A program made the position numbers and the translations under genes. A stretch of 64,000 bases of DNA from Nostoc sp. FACHB-892 (GTDB lineage Bacteria; Cyanobacteriota; Cyanobacteriia; Cyanobacteriales; Nostocaceae), in the NCBI RefSeq assembly GCF_014698795.1, contig NZ_JACJTR010000021.1, positions 62,001 to 126,000 on the forward strand, written 5' to 3'. The notes beneath the pieces are model-generated. The model was not told the origin of the DNA, ran no database searches, and saw only the letters and a list, made by a program, of their open reading frames with translations. Shown piece by piece: positions 54,391-61,256 of the stretch (its first letter is position 1; every line of letters starts with the position of its first letter).

Positions 54391-55983
54391 TTCATCCCAA
54401 GCCACGGGAAAAGAATAATCTGAAAACGCGGATAAATCATGATTCTCGCTGCGGGTTTCTTCATCGAGAACTTTCACGACTTTGTTATAAATATCTTGTG
54501 CTTGTTGCGGGGAATCACCAATGCTGGTTAATCCCAACTTGCCAAACTGTGAAAGGCAACCCATAAGATGAAACACTGTGCCCGTTTCAGTACCACTATC
54601 AAAGTGGAGTCTGTGGTGAGCAATGATATCCATCAAATCATTAGGCAATAATCCCTGATAGCGCTCTTTTTGCAGATTATCTGTGGCAATGTAGTATTTT
54701 GGACGACCTTGCTGACTATAAAATAAACCCGTGGAAAGGTCATAGCGCCCGTTTGTTAATAATTTCAGGGTCATGAATGGATGAGTTGTACCGCCTTTAC
54801 GCAGGTTAATTTCGATCGCCTGAATATCCCACTCTCGGTTACCCTTGTCAACGGCAATAAAATCTACGCCAAATCGCTCTAAAGTGCCTTTCTCTGCTAA
54901 CTTTCTGCCAACTTGTATTCCCAATTGCTGTAATTGCAATCGATAGCTTTCATCAGCCGGAAAGCGACAACCTAAATAAATCTGACCGTCTGGACCTCCG
55001 AGAATTTGGTCGTGGGTTGAAAGAATTTCCACTTCACCAGTCGGTGTGATTCGTCCTTGAACACTGGGCGATAGCTTAATTTCCCCTTCCAGAAATGCTT
55101 CGCTGATTGCCCCCAATTCAGAGATTCTTCCTGAAAAGTTATCCCAAGTCTCAAGCTTTGCTTGAAAGCGCATTGTTGAAAAGCGATCGCTAATCGCTGC
55201 TACCCTTTCGGCATGAGTCCCTTTACCTGGTGCTAAATTCTCAATTGGCCTAAGATCCAGCAATGCATTGCCTTCTCCCGAAATGCCTTCGTTGAGTTTT
55301 ACCACTACCCGTTTTAATGTCGGTTGTCGTTCCCACAAATCACTGGTAGCTTCTGCCAAATCTGTGTGGTTCCAAACTTTTTCGCTGCCATCTGGATGCG
55401 GTACTCCGCTTTCGGCGAAGATTTGCCGACTACCACTTTTTGTCCCCCAAATCTGTAAATCTGGTGCGGCAGCATAGAGAGGTACACCCAATTTTACAGA
55501 CAATTCGCCTTCCCAATGCGAAGAGTTGTAGCAGATCATAAATGATTTGTCTAACCTCAAAGCTTGATGAATCCGCTTTAGCAGGCGGGGGCGTTCTAAA
55601 ATCTTTTGGCTAAGAGGTTTAAGGGAGGAATCGTAAGTAGAAAGTAGCACCAAGCGACTGCGAGCATGAGAAAAAGGAATTCCTGGCAACAGTTGTAAGT
55701 AATAATCAATAATACTAGGATGTAGCGGTACTGATGTTACATAAACCAGCCGAGTCCGGGGATTTTGCAACCGAATTAAAGAAAATAGTAATCTTTCTTC
55801 ATAATGTTCACAACCCTCGATCTTTCGGAGTTCGCGCTGGTCGAGACTTAGGGAAGGAATAATTAAAATATCCGCTTCACTATTGTCAAATGACTCGCTC
55901 GTTTTCCAGCGATCGCTCAGGGTTAATTGTAAGCGGCGAAACTTTTCAACCTGCTCTAACTCGGAAACATTTAGTATTGCCAT
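54379..55983 (-). CDS. PGM1-related ATP-grasp peptide ligase
   Basis: 534 residues. The N-terminal pre-ATP-grasp part (ADILIIPSLSLDQRELRKIEGCE) is followed by an ATP-grasp domain: VVVKLNEGISGEGNALLDL, the FLEGEIKLSPSVQGRI loop and AIEINLRKGGTTHPFMTLKL with metal-binding Glu/Asn. The family is annotated after PGM1, a peptide ligase of pheganomycin synthesis. The product here is unknown and no peptide-precursor gene is adjacent. It converges with the Thr-repeat kinase gene, 95 bases apart. Confidence 0.87.
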   Translation of the reverse strand: MAILNVSELEQVEKFRRLQLTLSDRWKTSESFDNSEADILIIPSLSLDQRELRKIEGCEHYEERLLFSLIRLQNPRTRLVYVTSVPLHPSIIDYYLQLLPGIPFSHARSRLVLLSTYDSSLKPLSQKILERPRLLKRIHQALRLDKSFMICYNSSHWEGELSVKLGVPLYAAAPDLQIWGTKSGSRQIFAESGVPHPDGSEKVWNHTDLAEATSDLWERQPTLKRVVVKLNEGISGEGNALLDLRPIENLAPGKGTHAERVAAISDRFSTMRFQAKLETWDNFSGRISELGAISEAFLEGEIKLSPSVQGRITPTGEVEILSTHDQILGGPDGQIYLGCRFPADESYRLQLQQLGIQVGRKLAEKGTLERFGVDFIAVDKGNREWDIQAIEINLRKGGTTHPFMTLKLLTNGRYDLSTGLFYSQQGRPKYYIATDNLQKERYQGLLPNDLMDIIAHHRLHFDSGTETGTVFHLMGCLSQFGKLGLTSIGDSPQQAQDIYNKVVKVLDEETRSENHDLSAFSDYSFPVAWDEYGH

Positions 55984-56685
55984 AACCCCTACCCTCTAAT
56001 GATCTCAATGTAGCGCACCACGCAGACTTTTGGACGATTAGTTTGTGGACTAGTTGTCAGATACTTTTGCAAGAAGGTAACTATGCAGATATCAGCCTAA
56101 ATAAATATTAACATTTAGGAAAAGTGATGGTATAAATGCAAGGATTTTTACAATTACAAAATCAGAAAATATCAATCTTTATTTTTATTTAGAGAAAATG
56201 GCATAGTTCTTGAGACAAAAGAGAGGATTGTAGACTAATTCAGTCACTCTTATTATTTTGTTTATTTTACGTCTTAAGGTTGAGTTAATTCCAGCTTGTT
56301 TTACCTCTATAGAGCGATAAACTACAGCAACATAATAGTAAACTTGAAAGCAGATGATAGGTAAAAATCCTTCATCACACGAGAATTATGTACTTGTTTT
56401 TCATGGTCAGGTAAATAGTGTGTGAGGTGTGAGGAGAAATAATGTAAGCCGCGTACAATTGCCAGCAATAAGTACGTTTGGTAAGCATCCGGGGTATAAG
56501 CACCTATGCAAATGGTTAGTGGGAACCAAAGCAAAAAATAAACCTTGGGTTGAATTTTCGATCCAAGGTTTACGTTTGAAATGGGGACAGATTATTCCCT
56601 ATCACCTCTCACTTATTACCTCTGGCATAACCCAAATTACTAAGTACCTAATTACATCTAAAACTCAATTACCAATACAAAACCT
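55984..56685. other. 700-base intergenic region
   Basis: No gene is supported; an 86-codon frame at 56429-56689 has no homology marks and overlaps the next start. A hairpin AAACCTTGG/CCAAGGTTT (about 56541-56572) could be a terminator or part of a repeat. Confidence 0.5.
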
Positions 56686-57549
56686 ATGACTAATTCAGAA
56701 GAGCAACAATTACAACCGCCACAGCAGCAAGAAGCACCAGGTGTTGAATCAGAAATGACGCCAAAACCCAAATCAGATGATGCCCAGTATCGGGGTAGTG
56801 GCAAGCTACAAGATAAAGTAGCATTGATTACGGGTGCAGATAGTGGTATTGGTCGTGCTGTAGCGATCGCATTTGCTAAAGAAGGTGCAGATGTGGCGAT
56901 TCTTTACCTCAATGAACACGATGATGCCAAAGAAACAAAACAATTGGTAGAAAAACAAGGGCGTCGTGCAGTTACCATTGCAGGTGATATTGGCAATGAA
57001 GCTTTTTGTCAACAAGCTATCCAACAAACAGTTGGTGAGTTTGGCAAACTCGATATTCTCATCAACAATGCCGCCGAACAACATCCAAAAGAAAGTATCG
57101 AAGAAATCACCGAAGAACAACTAGAGCGAACTTTCCGCACAAATATATTCTCGATGTTTTTCATGACTAAAGCTGCACTCAAGCACTTACAAGCAGGCAG
57201 TTCTATTATCAATACCACATCGGTAACAGCTTATAAAGGTAGCCCACAATTACTAGATTATTCCTCTACAAAAGGTGCGATCGTGGCTTTTACTCGCTCC
57301 TTATCAAAAAATCTGGTGTCAAAAGGAATTCGCGTTAATGCTGTCGCGCCAGGACCAATTTGGACACCTTTAATTCCCTCAACTTTTCCTGAAGAGAAAG
57401 TTGAAACTTTTGGTAAACAAGTACCAATGCAACGAGCCGGACAACCTGAAGAAGTTGCTCCTAGCTACGTATATTTAGCCTCTGATGATGGTTCTTATGT
57501 CTCTGGACAAGTGTTACATGTCAATGGTGGAGATGTTGTGAATGGTTAA
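56686..57549 (+). CDS. SDR family oxidoreductase (YhdF/glucose-ribitol dehydrogenase type)
   Basis: 287 residues. The N-terminal extension rich in Gln/Pro (residues 1-35) is typical of the YghA/YhdF subgroup. NAD(P) motif TGADSGIGRAVA near 49-60, NNAAEQHP and the catalytic YSSTK motif near residue 190, then the C-terminal GQVLHVNGGDVVNG. It oxidises or reduces a small alcohol or ketone; substrate unknown. In this subgroup expression is often general-stress linked. Confidence 0.92.
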   Translation: MTNSEEQQLQPPQQQEAPGVESEMTPKPKSDDAQYRGSGKLQDKVALITGADSGIGRAVAIAFAKEGADVAILYLNEHDDAKETKQLVEKQGRRAVTIAGDIGNEAFCQQAIQQTVGEFGKLDILINNAAEQHPKESIEEITEEQLERTFRTNIFSMFFMTKAALKHLQAGSSIINTTSVTAYKGSPQLLDYSSTKGAIVAFTRSLSKNLVSKGIRVNAVAPGPIWTPLIPSTFPEEKVETFGKQVPMQRAGQPEEVAPSYVYLASDDGSYVSGQVLHVNGGDVVNG

Positions 57550-57555
57550 GTGAAA

Positions 57556-57662
57556 TAGTTAAGAGTTAGGAGTTAGGAGTTAGGAGTTAGGATTTATAAT
57601 CGGTATATTCTTTATTTATAACCTTTTAATCCTTAACTCCTAACTCTCAATTTATAACTCTA
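57556..57662. repeat. AGTTAGG heptamers with inverted partner
   Basis: Four AGTTAGG/AGTTAGGAT units from about 57561; the reverse complement CCTAACTCTCAATT comes about 60 bases later. Same class as 9186-9315. Confidence 0.75.
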
Positions 57663-57754
57663 CCCTCATGGTCTTCCATTAGAGGGATGAATTAATATTG
57701 AAATCTTGATAGTCTATCTAGGAGAAAATCATTTAAGAAATAATAACTACGTCT

Positions 57755-58012
57755 ATGGCATCTCCTACACCATTGTATGGCACAGAACTCGTAGATTGTG
57801 CTAGAGCAAATGCCAAACAAGGAATTGAAACTGCTGCTTATCAATGTGGCTATGGTCAAGACCTCAACAAATTTGCTAGCGAACTCAGACAAGCTTGTGA
57901 AGAAATGAATTTACAAGTAAAAGAACTCAGTGGATTGATTACTGATCAGGACATGATACTGCAATTGGGTACTGGCGAAATTGTTGCTCCAGACACAGAA
58001 TCAGAATTGTAA
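57755..58012 (+). CDS. conserved hypothetical protein, 85 aa
   Basis: MASPTPLYGTELVDCARANA at the start, then YQCGYGQDLNKFASELRQAC and an acidic end. Three Cys residues (about 15, 31 and 48) are spread over the sequence. It looks cytosolic and helical. I recognise no domain. It lies 205 bases after the SDR gene, beyond a heptamer tract, and converges with mgtE. Confidence 0.6.
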   Translation: MASPTPLYGTELVDCARANAKQGIETAAYQCGYGQDLNKFASELRQACEEMNLQVKELSGLITDQDMILQLGTGEIVAPDTESEL

Positions 58013-58067
58013 AAGTTAGTCATTTGTACTTTATTCTTCACTAATGACAAATGACTAATAACTTTTT

Positions 58068-59468
58068 TTATAACTTTAAAATTACCCTTGCTAAATTGAA
58101 GTAAATCAAAACACCCACGACATCAACTGCTGTAGTAATAAATGGTGCGGACATTAATGCCGGATCTAAACGAAGGTAGCGAAATAGAAATGGCAGTGCT
58201 GAACCGGAGATAGAAGCTAAAATAGAAATAGCGACCAAACTAGTGCCGACAGCGATCGCTACTTCTAATTGTCCTTGTAGAAAGTAAGCCCAGACAGTAG
58301 CAATCGTACCTAACATTCCTCCCAATAATGCCCCTGCGATCGCCTCTCGGCCAATTACCTGCAATGCGCCAAGCGATCGGATTTCATCAGTATTCATCCC
58401 CCGAATCACGACTGTAGAAGATTGGGCACCTACGTTACCACCAGTACCAGTCAGCAAAGGGATAAACGCTGTCAGTGTCACCACTTTTGCCAAAAGGCTT
58501 TCTTGCGACTTAATAATCGTTCCTGTAATGGTATTGGTTACAAGTAAAACCAATAACCATACAACCCGCTTTCGCGCAATTTCTAGTAAATTCATTTGAA
58601 AATAGTTGTCACCCCCCGACTGCACACCACCACCCAAGGCATAGATATCTTCGGTGGTTTCTTGTTGCAGAATATCAAACACATCATCTACGGTGACAAT
58701 ACCTACTAGACGCTGTTCTCGATCTACTACAGGCACAGCCAAAAAATCATATCTTTGGATTAATCTTGCAACTTCTTCCTGATCTGTATCAGTGTGGACA
58801 AACACCACATCACGGGTCATAATTTCGCCAATAATTTGCTCAGGCTGAGACGTTACTAACTCCCGCAACGATACAATCCCCGTTAAGCGCCTTGCTGCAT
58901 CCATGACATAAAGATAATAAATCATCTCACTGGCATTAGCTAAGTTGCGAATTCGCTCTAGGGCTTGAGATACTGTAAAGTTTTCTTTCAGCGAGATTAA
59001 CTCTAGCGTCATGATTCGCCCAGCAGTATCAGCTTCATAACCCAATAGTTGGGCTGTAGCTTGGCGTTCTGCTGGACTCAGTTGTTCTAGCAAGCGATTG
59101 ACGACTTTTGCTGGTAATTCATCAAATAACCTAGCTCGGTCATCCGACGACATTTGATCGACAATATCGCGGACTTCCTGACTTTTAAGTTCCTCAATTA
59201 ACCGTTCTTGAACACTATAGTCGAGATATTCATAAACCTCTATAGCCTCATCCTTAGAAAGCAAGCGAAAAGCCAAAGCGTGCATCGCTTCTGGCAAACC
59301 CTCAATCGCCTCGGCAATATCCGCAGGCTGCACAGGTACGAGAATAGCTTTTGCTCCCTGCAAGTCTCCTGTTTCTAGGAGCATTTGCAGCTGAGTCCGC
59401 ACTAAATCTCGCAATTCCCTGCGTGAGACATTCTGGATGGTAGAGTTTAAATTGTTTGTCTCAGTCAA
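58068..59468 (-). CDS. mgtE: magnesium transporter MgtE
   Basis: 466 residues. The N-terminal superhelical domain (LPEAMHALAFRLLSKDEAIE) is followed by two CBS domains about residues 140-260 (MTRDVVFVHTDTDQEEVARL), and five membrane segments from about residue 290 with LTAFIPLLTGTGGNVGAQSS and ALLGGMLGTIATVWAYF, as in MgtE. It is a Mg2+-gated channel; the N and CBS domains sense internal Mg2+. The start is ATG 59468. Confidence 0.95.
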   Translation of the reverse strand: MTETNNLNSTIQNVSRRELRDLVRTQLQMLLETGDLQGAKAILVPVQPADIAEAIEGLPEAMHALAFRLLSKDEAIEVYEYLDYSVQERLIEELKSQEVRDIVDQMSSDDRARLFDELPAKVVNRLLEQLSPAERQATAQLLGYEADTAGRIMTLELISLKENFTVSQALERIRNLANASEMIYYLYVMDAARRLTGIVSLRELVTSQPEQIIGEIMTRDVVFVHTDTDQEEVARLIQRYDFLAVPVVDREQRLVGIVTVDDVFDILQQETTEDIYALGGGVQSGGDNYFQMNLLEIARKRVVWLLVLLVTNTITGTIIKSQESLLAKVVTLTAFIPLLTGTGGNVGAQSSTVVIRGMNTDEIRSLGALQVIGREAIAGALLGGMLGTIATVWAYFLQGQLEVAIAVGTSLVAISILASISGSALPFLFRYLRLDPALMSAPFITTAVDVVGVLIYFNLARVILKL

Positions 59469-59623
59469 AGTCCACTTTCCTCAGCCAGTTTGAACAAGGT
59501 TGCTGCCCTTAGTCTAGGGGAAAGTGGGAATGTGCGGCATTAAACTTGTGATTTTTCTGACTTGAAATAAATTAAAAACTTTTGTAACTTAACCGAATAA
59601 TCAAGGTTTCGGACGCTGATTAT

Positions 59624-59880
59624 TTAACAGTGATGCGTGAAGGCAGGGGAGGCAAAGGAGGCAAGGAAGAGGGTACTAAAGGCTTTGATCTGTTCAAATT
59701 CTTTAGCCCGTTTTTGTATTTGGTTGCCAATGCGATCGCAAACTAATTCACACAATTCAAAAATCACAGGGTCACTGATCGCATAATAGACGCTAATTCC
59801 TTGTTGCTGACGGGACACCAAACCTCATTGAGTCAACACTTTTAAATGTTTTGAGAGATTCGCTTGTCCTAAACGCGTAG
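59624..59880 (-). pseudogene. ArsR family transcriptional regulator, disrupted
   Basis: On the minus strand the frame carries LGQANLSKHLKVLTQ, a stop codon (TGA at 59825-59827), then GLVSRQQQGISVYYAISDPV and a C-terminal helix. LSKHL is the recognition-helix region of ArsR/SmtB proteins and the second half is the wing. A repeat with GCTTCGTTTGCGAAGC interrupts the sequence upstream, removing the N-terminus. The in-frame stop and the insertion both indicate a pseudogene. The 65-codon distal half still looks intact. Confidence 0.8.
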
Positions 59881-60058
59881 CTTCGCAAACGAAGCAAAGC
59901 AATGACACAGCCCTTGTGATTGCTTCACCTCGTTTGCAACGACAAGTGTTCAACTGGACATGATATAAGTTGAGAAATCGAATTTATAACTCATCACTTA
60001 ATTACTCACAAGTTCCTCAAGTTCTCTCTCTAAATTAAGAGTAAGAGTAGACATAGGA

Positions 60059-60215
60059 CTCCGATAGCGTTCGCGTAGCGTCTCGTAGAGAAGCGGTAGC
60101 GAGTCAGACGCTCCTACGTCGCTCTAAGCATACTCCTACGGAGAAGCAAGCTACGCGGTAGCGTCTCTAAGAGTTGCCATGCCGCAGGCTTTACGCTGCG
60201 CTATCGAGCGTCTTT
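60059..60215. repeat. cluster of palindromic dispersed repeats
   Basis: A dense stretch of GCGTAGCGTCTCGTAGAGAAG, CTCCTACGGAG and GCTACGCGGTAGCG-type motifs, known as short mobile palindromes of filamentous cyanobacteria. No coding capacity. Confidence 0.7.
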
Positions 60216-61256
60216 GATTTCTGAAAACATCCTGAGACTGAAAAACCTGTTTTATCAGGGTTTTATATGAAATCTTATTCAAAAATTAGATATGAGTCCT
60301 ATATATAACAAAGATATAAATATAATTCATGGTCAAAATCAGGTTTTCTGCCGGGTATTGTAAAAAAATATAAATATAAAATGCAGTCAAAATGAAGCAA
60401 AGATAAATGATGGTTTTTCAAATCTTTAAATAATTCAAATTTTTCTTTATCCAATTTTCATCTAATTAATATTTTTGCAGAGAAAAAACATGAGATTATG
60501 CGTATGTTAGTAATTGTTACTTACGTATGTTAGTAATCGTTACTGAAAGTTCATCAAAACTTTGATATTGCTTTAAAAAGGTATCTATTAATGTGAATTT
60601 TTAAATAAAGTTCCACAAAAAAGATAGACATAAGACCTTGATCTATTGTCCAATGTATAGTTGATTGATTTTAAAACACTACTTAAAGATAGATATGTAA
60701 AATAATACTTTTAAGTACTTAAGTATATGTTTGCCTAGTTGGGCATTGGTTCACCTCAACTTCATGTACCTGCACATCGGTGAGATTATAAGCTCTCAAA
60801 AGAAGTAATTTATAAGTTTTGGTTAAGTTCACTCAACTTAATTTAAATCCATCAAAAGTTATAAATTTATTGAGAAGAAACGAAGATTTATAAGAACTAA
60901 TACACCCTTCAAGTAATTTCTAGTACTTCTTGTCATATAGATTTTTTATCTAGCTGGTTTTAGGACATATAAAGCAATAAATATACTTCATAGTGTTTTA
61001 TTTGAAAGTTGATCCGATAGGCAGTGGAGTAGTAAAGCAAATTAGCAAAGGAGTAAATAGCAAATAAAATCGTATCAGTAATTAAGTGACATCACATCAA
61101 CATTAACAAATACATTAGTAAGTTAATCACTATTCACTTACTCATCTATGTATAACGAAACTTGTTAAGCATGGTTTTGAAAAAATCAATCTAAAACTGA
61201 TTTTTAAACATGAATTATGAAATTAGTTTTAGAACTATTGTGAGGCATATATCTCA
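60216..61256. other. 1-kb AT-rich noncoding region upstream of the PA14/Calx-beta gene
   Basis: No gene is found. It contains the tandem palindrome at 60501-60546 and presumably the promoter of the large gene starting at 61257. Its length is unusual for an intergenic space here. Confidence 0.5.
60501..60546. promoter_or_regulatory. two tandem 23-bp repeats, each with a palindrome AGTAA-N3-TTACT
   Basis: CGTATGTTAGTAATTGTTACT at 60501 and the same with TCG in the centre at 60524. The 23-base period puts the sites about two helix turns apart, on the same face of DNA. This is typical of operator pairs for a dimeric regulator; no regulator can be named. Confidence 0.5.

Noticed and set aside
56429..56689. 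86-codon frame before the SDR gene
   Set aside because: It contains a hairpin repeat, has no family features and overlaps the SDR start codon.
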